Positions 1 through 9,509 of a stretch of DNA of 64,000 bases are shown here, one piece after another. The number at the start of each line of letters is the position of its first letter. The first letter of the stretch is position 1. A model generated the notes under the pieces. It was given only the letters and a program-made list of their open reading frames with translations. It was not told the DNA's origin and did not search any database. A program made the translations under genes and the position numbers. The stretch covers positions 2,728,001 through 2,792,000 of the forward strand of contig JAWIIG010000039.1 of the NCBI GenBank assembly GCA_033557465.1, read 5' to 3'. This DNA comes from Ichthyophis bannanicus (lineage: Eukaryota > Chordata > Amphibia > Gymnophiona > Ichthyophiidae).

Positions 1-100
1 TGAGGCTTTAGCACTGCTTGAGAAGCTAACTGCACCATGCGAAGGCAACGGGCCTAAGGAAGATAGGCCCTTGCCTTTCTCGTATCCAGGAAAGCTCCTA

Positions 101-264
101 TTTATTTATTTATTTTATTTATTAACAATTCTTATATACCGCACTATTATCCATCAGCGCGGTTTACATTGAACAGAAACATCAGACAATTTACAAATGT
201 CTGGTCATTACATTTAACAGGGAGTAGAAATTGGAGAAACGGGAAAACTATATACATTGGTATA
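101..264 (-). mobile_element. L2-type LINE 3' end fragment
   Basis: A TTTA-repeat start followed by the antisense of the L2 3' terminus (GCGGTATATAAGAATTG on the minus strand). It matches the 3' end of the L2-a copy at 8400-8500. It is inserted in the DIRS-I RT, whose sequence resumes at about 265. It is a strongly 5'-truncated insertion of about 160 bp. Confidence 0.8.
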
Positions 265-1397
265 GACTAAAGACTGAGTGGGAGTTAGACTGGATTTTGG
301 GATGTTTATTACCAGACCCAAATACTGAAGGACACGCATTGTGCAGGACAGAGAAGAAGTCCTGGCCTCTGACTCTTTTGGGGCTCGAATGAGCCAGTCG
401 TCTAAGTGGGGAAGACGAATATCCCTAGAGTGCGGAGAAATGCTGCTACCACAGCCATGCATTTCGTGAACACCCTTGTCGCTGAGGCCAGGTCAAAAGG
501 AAGCACCCTGTATTGGTAATGCTTTCCTTGAAAAAGGAACCGAAGGAACCTTCTTTGAGTGGATGGATGAGAACATGGGTGTACGCATCCTTGAGATCTA
601 GAGAACAAAGCCAATCCTGACTCTGAAGGTATGGCAGCAGAGTTCTGAGAGAAATCATCTTGAATTTCTCTTTGACTAGGAATTTGTTCAATTCTCTGAG
701 GTCCAAGATAGGTATGTATCCCCCTGTTTTCTTTGGGATAAGGAAATAGGGGGAGTAAAAGCCTGTACCCTGCTGATGGATGGGTACTTCTTCTATTGCC
801 CCTTGGGCAAGAAGCATAGTAACCTCCTGACCTAACAGGATGATGAGAGAGGTCGGAGAATTGAACTGCCTTATCATTGTGGGAGGGGGCATGCTCGAAA
901 AATGAAGCTTGTACCCCTCTTTTATGATGGAGAGTGTCCAAAGCTCTGCTGTTATCTGCCCCCATCTGGGGGCAAAGTAACACAACCTTCCTGGAATGGT
1001 GGAAGGCTCTGGTCCAATGAGAGCCAGGAAGGCTAAGTTCTCTAGCTGAAAGTCAAAGGCCTTGTAGAGGCTGAGACTTGGCAGTCTTTGCTTTTCTCTG
1101 TTTGGGTGGTTGCTGACCTTTCCTGACAAGCTGACCTGCAGAACATCCCTGCTGAGAATAAGCAGGATAATAATTTTTCTTTTTAGAAAAGAATGGCTTC
1201 TTGAAAGATTTCTTTCTTGCAGGATAAGCTGTGGACTTGGATCTATCCAAGGTGGAGTTGTCAGCATCCAACTCATTGGCCTTTTCTTGCCAATCTTTAC
1301 CAAACAGGTTCTCAACAGTACAAGGAATATTTCCCAGTCTGTCTTGTACCCAGAGCTCCAGATCAGATGCCTGGAGTCAAGCAATTCTACGTGCACC
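265..1397 (-). pseudogene. DIRS-I copy A reverse transcriptase and gag 3' end (broken)
   Basis: The minus strand codes for the start of a DIRS RT. It includes the approach helix with WTLSIIKEGYKLHF, the FLIPKKTGGY finger segment and the palm motif SLDLKDAYTHVLIHP. Near 560 the frame shifts, and the protein continues in another frame with the HYQYRVLPFDLASATRVF segment. A further shift gives the catalytic segment LDDWLIRAP in a third frame. Positions about 1053-1397 are the C-terminal tail of gag. The family's usual FGLA is FDLA here. The copy has at least two frameshifts plus the L2 insertion, so it is a decayed relic. Confidence 0.8.
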
Positions 1398-1453
1398 CAG
1401 GGGCGGCCCAAGGGGGGTGCGGGGCCATGTGCAGAGACTCGGTGCGGGGCCTC

Positions 1454-1491
1454 ATTTGCATAAGGTGCCTCATTTGCATAAATATTTGCAT
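1454..1491. promoter_or_regulatory. Three octamer motifs near the hAT left end
   Basis: ATTTGCAT, the reverse complement of the POU-factor octamer ATGCAAAT, occurs three times at 1454-1461, 1472-1479 and 1484-1491. The copies lie about 55-95 bp inside the left terminus. Presence is seen directly; binding by POU factors is inference. Confidence 0.45.
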
Positions 1492-1499
1492 AATGTTAC

Positions 1500-2400
1500 C
1501 CTACACTAACTTTTAGTAAACATGCCTCTTAATGAGTATATGGATAAAGAAAGACTAAAAGGTTTCTACATTACTATAATCCAGTACCAACCGCCAGGCA
1601 CATTAGGAACTACTACAAACACTGCCCATTTAGAACCCATAGCAAACCAGCCGTATCCTAACAGCACTACCAGGACTCACAAAGCACCATACCTTATCAA
1701 AAGGCAACACTGCAAATATTAAACCAATACATTTCAGAGAACAACAATACATGACCTACTGGGGAAAGAACAAGTGGCAATGTCAAATAGGAATTATATA
1801 AACAGAATACCTCAGCTCAGTTACACATGCAGAACATAGACCATCACCAAACAAGGAATCACAATTTAGAAACAGGAAGACAATAATTAAACTGGGAACC
1901 CCAAAAGCCAAACTTGGAATATACAACAACACTGTAGAAATAAAACTATAAATTAATTTCCTCTTGTACTAAACAAAGCGCAAAAATTAATGATGCACAT
2001 TTCCCAGAGCTGACATATTCCAGTTAATAAATTCAAAATAAAGAGATATTTTTCTACCTTTTGTGCATTTTTTTCAGTTGCAATTGTTCCAGCCACTTTC
2101 TTCTGGTTTCTTCGTGTCTTCTGCTAACTCTCCATCTGCTGTCCATTTGTCCTTTCTTCTGTCTTCTTGTTTTTTTTTCCATTCTCTCTCTACATCTGCT
2201 TTAACATACTAATCTTTCTCCTTTTGCTCTTTCCTCATTCCTATTTCATCCACTCAAATTTTACCCCTCCATCCTCAATCCCCACTTACTCTCCCAATAT
2301 CCGGCCAATTGTAGATTTGTCTTCCCTCCCACGCAAAATATTTTTCCCTCTCCATTTCACTCTCCCAGCTCCATCCCATTCTAATCATCCCCCAACATTA
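1500..2400. other. Left interior of the hAT-like element, no gene seen
   Basis: AT-rich sequence to about 2040, then pyrimidine-rich sequence leading into the minisatellite. Short open frames here show no recognisable domain. No transposase remnant is visible. Confidence 0.5.
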
Positions 2401-4462
2401 GCTCCTTTCTAGTTCCAGCCTCACCCAGCATCTGCTCCCTTCTTGTCCCTGCATCAGCCCATTTCCAGTCCTAGTCCCCCATCAGCCCATTTCCAATCCT
2501 ATCCTAGCCCCACCATCAGCCCATTTCCAGTCCTAGCTCCCCCATCCATTTCGTCCTATCAGTTCCTCCATCAGCTCATTTCCAATCCCAGCCTCCCATC
2601 AGCTCATTTCTATTCCTTTCCTAGCCCCACCATCAGCCCATGTCAAATCCTAGCTCCCCTCCACTCAGCCCATTTCCAATCCAAGCCCCCCATGAGCCTA
2701 CTTCCAGTTCTAGCCCCTCCATGAGTCCATTTCAATTCAAGCCCCCACCACAGCCCATTTCCAACCTTAGCACCCCCAACCGCCCATTTCCAGTCCTATC
2801 CTGGCCCCTCCATCAGCCCATTTCCTGTCCTAGCCCCCCCCCCCACTCAGCCCATTTCCAGTCCTAGCTCCCTCTCCTCACAGCCCATTTCCATTCCAAG
2901 CCCCCTCCCCATCAGCTATTTGCCGTTCAAGCCCCCCTTCCACTCAGCCCATTTCCAGTCCTAGCAACCCCCCCATCCCATTACCAGTCCTAGCTCCCCC
3001 ATCAGCCCACTTCCAGTCCGAACCCCCTATAGCCCATTACCAGTCCTAGCCCCCCATCAGCCCACTTCCCGTCCTTACCTTCCCATCAGCCCTTTTTCAG
3101 CCTTACCCCCCATCCACCCATTACCAGTCCTAACCCCCCCACAGCCCATTACCAGTCCTAACCCCCCATCAGCCCACTTGTAGTCTTAGCCCCCCCATAG
3201 CCCATTACCTGTTGTAAACCCCCACAGCCCATTACCAGTCCTAACCCCCTATCAGCCTACTTGTAGTCTTAGCCCCCCCTTGCCCATTTACTGTTGTTAA
3301 CCCCCATCAGCCCATTACCTGTCCTAAACCCCCCCATAGCCCATTTCCAGTCCTAATCCCCCCATCAGCCCACTTGTAGTCGTAGCTCCCTAGCCCATTT
3401 CCTGTTGTAACCCCCCCATAGCCCAGTACCAGTCCTAAGCCCCCCAGCCCATTACCAGTCTTAACGCCCCCCACAGTCCATTACCAGTCCTAACCCCCTA
3501 TCAGCCTACTTGTAGTCTTAGCCCCCCCATAGCCTATTACCTGTTGTAACCCCCCATCAGGTGTACAAAAGAGGCAAGAGAGATGGATGATCACATGTGC
3601 CTTTATTGTGTCCCCTACGCGTTTCGGCGTATGCCTTCCTCGGGGGGATATAAAGGCACAATTGGTTAACTCGTCCTGAACGCTAACAGAACGTGCTTCC
3701 TGGTCATTGACAACCTTTTTGCTTTTGCTTGGGATTGAATTGCTCATTTCATTTAATTTTTGATACAAGGAATCTCTTTATCATTCTGCCTATTGGCCAT
3801 TAACCAATTGTGCCTTTATATCCCCCCGAGGAAGGCATACGCCGAAACGCGTAGGGGACACAATAAAGGCACATGTGATCATCCATCTCTCTTGCCTCTT
3901 TTGTACACCTACTTTATCAGCAAGAGCGTTTGCTCTACTTGTGCCCGTAACCCCCCATCAGCCCATTACCTGTCCTAACCCCCCCATAGCCCATTTCCAG
4001 TCCTAATCCCCCCATCAGCCCACTTGTAGTCGTAGCTCCCCATAGCCCATTACCTGCTGTAACCCCCCCATAGCCCATTATCAGTCCTAACGCCCCCCAC
4101 AGCCCATTACCAGTCCTAACACCCCCCATCAGCCCATTTCTAGTCTTAGCCCAACGCCCCATAGCCCGTTTCCAGTCCTAATCCCCCCATCAGCCCACTT
4201 GTAGTCGTAGCCCCCCATAGCCCATTACCTGTCATAACTTCCCCCATCAGCCCATTTCCAGTCTTAGCCCCTCCATAGACTATTACCTGTCCTAACCCCC
4301 CATAGCCCATTCCCAGTCTTAACCCCCCCCCATCAGCCCACTTCCAGTACTAACCCCCTATAGCCCATTACCAGTCCTAACCCCCCCCCCATCAGCCCAG
4401 TTCCAGTCCTTACCCCCCCCCCATCCCATCAGCCCATTTACAGTCCTTACCCCCCCCCCCCA
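2400..4462. repeat. C-rich minisatellite (about 25-35 bp units)
   Basis: Dozens of imperfect tandem units of the type CCCCCATCAGCCCATTTCC followed by AGTCCTAG, with unit length varying from about 25 to 35 bp. Units differ by small changes (TTTCC/TTACC, CCAGT/CTGT). The array is broken at 3560-3909 by an inverted-repeat insert. It lies entirely within the hAT-like element. The long open frames here arise from the lack of stops in the repeat and are not genes. Confidence 0.9.
3560..3909. repeat. Inverted repeat with hammerhead-like motif in each arm
   Basis: Two arms of about 110 bp (3560-3670 and 3801-3909) are near-perfect reverse complements around a spacer of about 130 bp. Each arm contains the same compact motif: minus strand 3609-3650, plus strand 3821-3862. 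In order it reads a UCCCC strand, CCGAGGA, a GGC-AUAC-GCC hairpin, GAAA, the self-complementary ACGCGU, and GGGGA. This resembles a type I hammerhead ribozyme with a minimal stem III, as known from Penelope-like elements and retrozymes. The core is imperfect: C replaces the invariant U4, and there is an extra A before stem II. It may be a remnant of a Penelope-type terminal repeat. Confidence 0.55.
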
Positions 4463-4876
4463 TCAGCCCAGCTAAGTTTAAAAAACAAAACCCAGAAACC
4501 GGCTGCTGCTGCCGCCATGGCAGCGGCAGAATCGAGAATCCCACGGGGCCCCCCTGTCCTGCAGTCTTCTATGCGGCCTCAGCGCGGGCTTTTCAGAGCC
4601 GCGCGAAGGGAGAGTTTCCCTTTCTCGCGGCTCTGTTAATCCCTCCACGGGGCTGATGGGATTTCCCATCAGCCCCGCGGTGTGATTAACAGAGCTGCGA
4701 GAGGAGAAACTCTCTCTCTTCGCGCAGCTCTGACAGCCAACGCTGAGGCCGCATAGAAGACTGCAGGACAGGGGGGCCCCGCGGGATTCTCGATTCTGCC
4801 GCTGCCACGGCGACGGCGGCAGCGGCAGCAGCAGCCGGTTTCTGGGTTTTGTTTTTTAAATTTAGCTGGGCTGATG
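4463..4876. repeat. Large near-perfect palindrome in hAT right half
   Basis: Arms of about 190 bp (about 4463-4650 and 4676-4876) are reverse complements with few differences. They meet at a perfect core, GGGCTGATGGGA then TT then TCCCATCAGCCC. A third partial copy of the arm follows at 4877-4980. CAG/CGG-type triplets lie in the arms. The core repeats the minisatellite unit in mirror form. Confidence 0.85.
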
Positions 4877-4989
4877 GGGGGGGGGGGTGGTAAGGACTGT
4901 AAATGGGCTGATTCTCGATTCTGCCACTGCCACGGCGGCAGCGGCAGCGGCAGCCGGTTTCTGATTTTTTTAAACTTTGCTGGGATGCA

Positions 4990-5042
4990 AGATGTTTTTT
5001 GCGCGGGGCCCCCTGAAACGCGGGGCCCTGTGCAAAAAACAT
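4990..5042. repeat. Subterminal hairpin of the hAT right end
   Basis: ATGTTTTTTGC and GCAAAAAACAT face each other, with GGGCCCC and GGGCCC inside. They form a strong inverted repeat just inside the right terminus. Subterminal palindromes are common in hAT elements; a role here is inference. Confidence 0.6.
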
Positions 5043-5077
5043 TCTTGCTCAATGGAAGGGCCGGCCCTGCGTGCACC

Positions 5078-6567
5078 TATGGCAATGGCAGAGGTTTTGC
5101 TTATGCACTCAAAACAGTCAAAAGCTGCACGGTTAACTAATTTGGAAACATCTTGGGCATGTTTGACCAATGTGAGAAAATCCTGTCATCTATCTTCAGG
5201 AAGAAGAGGACTCAAGGCCTCTAAATCACCTGTGACTTCCTTCAGGAATATTCCCATGTACAGACTATAGGAACTGATCCTGGCAGAAAGCATGGAAGCT
5301 TGGAAGACACGACGTCCAAAAGCATCCAAAGTTCTGCACTCACGTCCTGGAGGATTAGAGGCATGCCTCTTTACACTCTTGATCCTTCTCATAGCTGATT
5401 CCACTACAATAGAGTGGTGAGGAAGCCGAGTTTTTTGGAAACCAGGACAAGGAGGGACTCGATACAGAGTATCCAGTCTACGAGAGTGGGAAAGGTGGTA
5501 AGAGGTGTCTCCCACATTCTTAAGATAAGATCATACAAGATCTCATGGATGGGCAAGGTAACTGCCTCCTTAGGAGTTTTAGCATATTGTAAAATTTCCA
5601 ACTCCTTTGCTCTGGGCTCTGTTTCAGGGGCCACAGTAATGGACAGACCCTGAGCCACCTCCCTGATAAAATCCTGAAAGGAAATATCCTCTGGAGGAGA
5701 CATCCTGTGCTTAGGGGAGGAGGGCTGCTCTGGGAGAAGCATTCCTGCATCAACAGAACTGTCAGAATCCTCAGATTCTTCTGAGTACTCAAAGTATGGT
5801 CTGTCCGGATGCTCCTGAAGAGCCCGATATCCGTACCGACCGAAGTCGGTACCAGGAGTAATCGGTACCGTAGTATCGGTACCAGAGGGCATCAAATGAC
5901 TGGGTGCCGGCAATGCGGACACCGATGTCGATGCTATCGGTACCGGTACCAATACCGGTGCCGGAGTCAGTACCGGTTGAACTGTCTGATGCGGTTCCGA
6001 GGGTGTCGATGCCGCAAGGAGAGCCGTCAGACTGCGTTCAAGAGCCAGGACCCTCTGGTCTATCGACGCTGCTGATGCCTGGATGACGGTACCGGAGAAG
6101 ATCGCCGGTACCCCAGAGCATGGCACCAGTAGTTCTGCCGAGGTGGAGGCCTCGAAAACATCCTGGATCCCCGATAATGCTTTGGAAGCCGAAGCCTCCC
6201 GCCGGGGAAATTTTGCCGGTGCAGAATCCTCAAGGGCAACGCCAGAGGCATCTCGATGCTAAGAAAGAGATCTACCCTTTGAGGACCGGCTAGACTTATG
6301 TTTAGTTACATGAGATCCACGGGAGGAAGACGAAGCCCTGGAAGACGTTGATGCCACCGAAGCTGCATCAGAGGGAAACAAGGTACTGAGCTTGGCAGCT
6401 TGGTTCTGTCGACCTCTCTTGGACATCATAGCACAGGCCATACATTCCGAGATGGAATGGTCAGGACCTAAACAATTCAGACACCACTCATGGGTGTCGG
6501 TGACGGAGATGGTACCGCCACACTTGGTGCACTTTTTAAAACCCAAAGAGGGTTTTTCTATTATGGA
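5078..6567 (-). pseudogene. DIRS-I copy A gag (broken)
   Basis: This is the main part of the DIRS gag ORF. It begins near 6567 with a cysteine/histidine cluster (KKCTKCGGTISV, HEWCLNCLGPDH, then C) that resembles a zinc-knuckle region. A serine-rich stretch follows, then a proline/valine-rich linker (PVLVPVPIAST type), an acidic segment (EDSDSSVDAG), and the conserved block SPPEDISFQDFIREVAQGLS. The C-terminal block RISSYSLYMGIFLKEV is in yet another frame. At least three frames are used, so frameshifts have broken it. The coding DNA is rich in GGTACC. The same protein is in copy B at 28985-30265. Confidence 0.8.
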
Positions 6568-6739
6568 AAAAATCTTGGGCCTAAGGTCCAAAATGGCGTG
6601 TGCACCTGGAAAAAAAATGGAAAAAAGTACTAAGAATTTTTTTTTTATTTTTTTTAAAGAAAAGAAAGAAAAACAGACCGGCGGTACCGGTAAAGCGTCG
6701 AGGAAGGCAGACGCGACCACAAAAAAGAAGGAAATTTTT

Positions 6740-6950
6740 CAGCGGTGACAGGAAGACGACCTGTTGGCTCCACGGAAAACGAAGAACTGGAGAGAGGCAG
6801 TTGGGAAAGGTGGGAAGGCAGCACGCAGGCACTGTGGGATGCTCCCAAAAGCTTTCTAATTGGACGCTGGGGAGCGTTCCCGCACAGGCTCCGTCGGTAC
6901 CGACGATACCCATATGTGATGACTACATTCCTGCTTGTTCCTGGAGATAG
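6740..6950 (-). repeat. DIRS-I copy A 5' terminal repeat
   Basis: Sequence containing CTCCAGGAACAAGCAGGAAT-type DNA on the minus strand and GTCGGTACCGACGG. It is shared with the solo copy at 20297 and both ends of copy B (22727 and 30430-30654). It marks the 5' end of copy A. A CR1 fragment follows abruptly. Confidence 0.75.
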
Positions 6951-7205
6951 GATTCATTCAGTCTCTCCGCTATGGCCTTGTCTCCTCTTAGTGCCCCTTA
7001 CCCCTCTATCATTTAAATGATCCAGCTGACTCCATCACAGGTTTTTTTTGCTATGAATGTACTTGAAAAGGTTTTTTTATGTATCTTTGCTTCCACAGCA
7101 AGCTTCTTCACAAATTCTCTCTTTGCCTGCCTTATCAATGCCTTGCATCTAACTTGCCAGTGCTTGTGTTTCCATTTTTTGTCCTTTGGCTCTACAGTCC
7201 TGTAA
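6951..7205 (-). mobile_element. CR1-a fragment (linker between EN and RT)
   Basis: Closely matches the antisense of the full-length CR1-a copy at about 40712-40960, with several indels and substitutions. Both ends are truncated, so this is an old or rearranged fragment. No open frame is preserved. Confidence 0.75.
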
Positions 7206-7281
7206 CTTAACTATTTTGAAGGTGAGCAGGGGTAAGTGACGTTAAATTATTTGTATATAGCTAATATATCTTATGACGGTA
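7206..7281. other. Short unassigned junction
   Basis: About 75 bp between the CR1 fragment and the point where the L2-a RT sequence becomes recognisable. I see nothing identifiable in it. Confidence 0.4.
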
Positions 7282-8285
7282 CCTTATCTGCACTGATGTT
7301 TAATATATACATTCAACCCATCTGCGACATCATCAGATCCTTTAATGTCAGTTACATGATATATGCAGATGATGTTCTATTATATATGCCAATATCACTC
7401 GATTGCCTAGACCTCACTCCGCTGACTAACTGCTTTGATACCATATCAGAGTGGCTGCTATCACAAAATCTGAGAATACAACACAAAAAGACGGAAGTCC
7501 TTTTCGTCTCAAGGAACACCAACTTCACTCCTCCTAGTTGTATTAACGTAAAGGATGCCCAACTCCAAGTGAAACATGCAATACGTTACCTTGGAGTAAC
7601 GCTAGACCAACACCTTGACATGAAGAACCACATAGCCAATACAGTCAAGGCAATCTACTTTAAAATCAGATCCCTCAGACACCTACGCACACTACTTGAA
7701 CCGGAAGATTTCCGGACCATTTATCAAGCTCTTATACTTCCCCACTTCGACTTCTCAAATTCCATACTACAAGGACTCCCCCAGTCCACCCTGAACCCCC
7801 TGCAGCTGGCCATGAACAGTGCAGCGAGAGTACTCCTTGGGGCATCCAGGAGAGACCACATGACACCCCTTCTAAAACAGCTACACTGGCTCCCCATCCA
7901 AGCAAGGATTAGTTTCAAGACTTTGCTGCTAACGTTCAAAGCGGCTATGGGACTCACCTCTTCCTCCCTCTCCAACCTCATACAACCACTTGCACCAAAC
8001 AGGCCGCGAAGAACAGCAGAATTGAACACGCTGGTCATCCCAATAGAAACCACAAGATGCAACAGATCAACATCTAACAGAGCCTTCCGACTCTGCGCCC
8101 CAAACCTATGGAACAACTTACCAGCACAAATCAGAGCAATGACCAATTTGAGTCAGTTCAGAAAGGAGCTAAAACATTTCCTCTTCCTCAAATATCTCAC
8201 TGACAGCTCCGATCACAACCATCAGGTGAATAGCAGGAGTGGCCAAAAGGATAGACCCTCGCAACAGGCCAACTTTACTCTGTAG
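7282..8285 (+). pseudogene. L2-a reverse transcriptase C-terminal part
   Basis: The frame stays open from the truncation point to the stop at 8283-8285, about 334 codons. It begins at LSALMFNIYIQPICD. It holds the RT catalytic motif YADDVLLYM and then the downstream RT/thumb blocks RYLGVTLDQHLDMK and LKQLHWLPIQARISFKTLLL, which are typical of the L2/CR1 group. The endonuclease and RT fingers are missing because of 5' truncation. The absence of stops suggests a moderately young insertion. It cannot be functional without the N-terminal half. Confidence 0.85.
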
Positions 8286-8500
8286 ATAACAAACAGTTCC
8301 ATACACTGTTGGTAACACTTTGTATATAGTTAACCATGATATCCCCTAATAGATAAACCACCATTGTATTTAGTTTCCCCTATTTCGCCAAGTTATACCT
8401 CCTGTTAAATGTAATGACCAGACAGATGTAAACTGTTGGATGTTTTCTGTTTAATGTAAACCGCGCTGATGTCTAATAGTGCGGTATATAAGAATTGTTA
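7282..8500 (+). mobile_element. L2-a LINE, 5'-truncated, with 3' end
   Basis: A 5'-truncated L2-type LINE starting inside the RT palm and ending with the family 3' terminus GCGGTATATAAGAATTG. Its tail is split by the L1 at 8501-14730; the A/T-rich tail resumes at 14741. Related copies are at 27136-28636 and 37011-50310. Confidence 0.85.
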
Positions 8501-8663
8501 AGGACCACGTGATGTGGTGAGCTTGGACGGACGTGTCTGGTCTGAGCTCTGGGCCCCCTGCCCCTTACACCAGGGAAATCCACCGTGAAAACTGACCATT
8601 GCCGCCCCTGAGTGAGGGGTGACGTGCACACTCCCTGACGACGGCTCTTGCCTCGATACCGCC
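8501..8663 (+). promoter_or_regulatory. L1/Tx1-like 5' UTR
   Basis: A short 163-bp leader from the target duplication to the ORF1 start. It contains an E-box-like CCACGTGATG near its start. A promoter is expected in a full-length LINE leader; no specific element beyond the E-box is seen. Confidence 0.4.
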
Positions 8664-9509
8664 ATGGCATCCGCAGTCAAACTCGGTCGCAGAGAAAAGG
8701 ATCGTGGCGCCGGGGCACCCAAGATGGTGGACTCTCCCCCGAAAAGGACCGGGTCCCCTCCACCGGCGGCCTTGACAGTGGAGGCGGTGACCACGGCGTT
8801 GTCAGGCCAATTCGATGCCCTACACGCAAAAATGGATGCGATCCATAACATCTTGGGAGGACTGGGGTCCCGCGTGCAGGAGGCTGAGACCCGTATCACA
8901 AAGACTGAGGACGACCTGGCATTGCTCCGGCAGGAACTACAGACGGTGAAAAAATTAGCCGTGGACCAGGCATCCAAGTTGGACGATTTGGAAAATAGAT
9001 CCCGGCGAAACAATTTAAGATTTTTAGGGGTCGCTGATACAATCCCAGACAAAGATTTACCGAGGTTTGTGGAGGATCTGGCAACCTCGCTATGCTCGAA
9101 TACCGGAGCACAGGGTCCGATAACTGTGGAGCGTGCTCACAGGATCGGGCCCAAGCAGTCAGCGACAGATCGCCGTCCTCGAGTGGTCTTGGCACGCTTT
9201 CTCAGCTTCCCGCAAAAGGAGGAGCTGCTCAAAACTGTGCGACAAAAGGGCGCGGTGGAGTGGGACAACATGCGCATCAGAGTCACCCAAGATTACTCAG
9301 CCGCGCTGAGTCAGCGCCGGAAAGCCTACTCCTCCCTCTGCCAGAAACTACTTACTGCCAACATTCGGTTCCAGGTCCAATACCCGGCACGCCTGGTGAT
9401 TTGGCACGAGGGGACCCGCCGAAGCTTTGCAACAGCGGACGAAGCTGCGGCATATGTTGACCGGCTTACATCGCCAGTGACGGACCAGACTGGCTTGCCC
9501 AACGAGTGA
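8664..9509 (+). CDS. L1-type ORF1 protein (RNA-binding chaperone)
   Basis: A 281-residue protein starting at an ATG in good Kozak context (GCCATGG). An upstream in-frame stretch lacks a better start. It has a basic N-terminus, then a heptad-rich coiled coil (about residues 55-115, with AETRITKTEDDLALLRQELQ). Next comes the RRM start RRNNLRFLGV and the C-terminal domain with VERAHRIG and RPRVVLARFLSF. This is the Transposase_22 architecture of L1 ORF1p, which trimerises and packages the element RNA. It lies 1.1 kb upstream of ORF2 and is intact. Confidence 0.88.
   Translation: MASAVKLGRREKDRGAGAPKMVDSPPKRTGSPPPAALTVEAVTTALSGQFDALHAKMDAIHNILGGLGSRVQEAETRITKTEDDLALLRQELQTVKKLAVDQASKLDDLENRSRRNNLRFLGVADTIPDKDLPRFVEDLATSLCSNTGAQGPITVERAHRIGPKQSATDRRPRVVLARFLSFPQKEELLKTVRQKGAVEWDNMRIRVTQDYSAALSQRRKAYSSLCQKLLTANIRFQVQYPARLVIWHEGTRRSFATADEAAAYVDRLTSPVTDQTGLPNE

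Larger units (their letters stand above)
1398..5069. mobile_element. hAT-like non-autonomous DNA transposon
   Basis: The 3,672-bp block is flanked by an exact 8-bp target duplication, CGTGCACC, at 1390-1397 and 5070-5077. Its ends are imperfect inverted repeats: CAGGGGCGGCCC on the left, and CAGGGCCGGCCC read inward from the right. An 8-bp duplication and CAGGG termini are the known signature of the hAT superfamily. DIRS-I gag continues directly on both sides, which confirms the borders. No transposase frame is present. The interior is AT-rich unique-looking sequence (1500-2160), a minisatellite (about 2400-4460), and palindromes. It must have been mobilised in trans. Confidence 0.85.
1..6950 (-). 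mobile_element. DIRS-I retrotransposon copy A, interrupted, 3' part outside window
   Basis: This is a DIRS-type tyrosine-recombinase retrotransposon read on the minus strand. It runs from its 5' terminal repeat near 6945 through gag to the RT domain, where the window begins. It matches copy B (22727-30654) along its length in the same order. The gag part stops at 1397 and resumes at 5070 because a hAT-like element sits between. An L2 3' end also interrupts the RT near 101-264. The reading frames carry several frameshifts, so the copy is dead. RNase H and recombinase would lie left of position 1. Confidence 0.85.

Noticed and set aside
2167..2867. Pro/Ser-rich open frames in the C-rich array
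   Set aside because: The repeat lacks stop codons by composition; the frames follow the tandem unit and carry no domain.
2400..4462. Regularly spaced repeats resembling a CRISPR array
   Set aside because: Units are imperfect, vary in length, have no unique spacers, and lie in a eukaryotic hAT-like element; it is a minisatellite.
4669..5076. Overlapping open frames of 118-135 codons in the palindrome
   Set aside because: They come from the GC-rich inverted repeat and mirror each other; no start context or domain.
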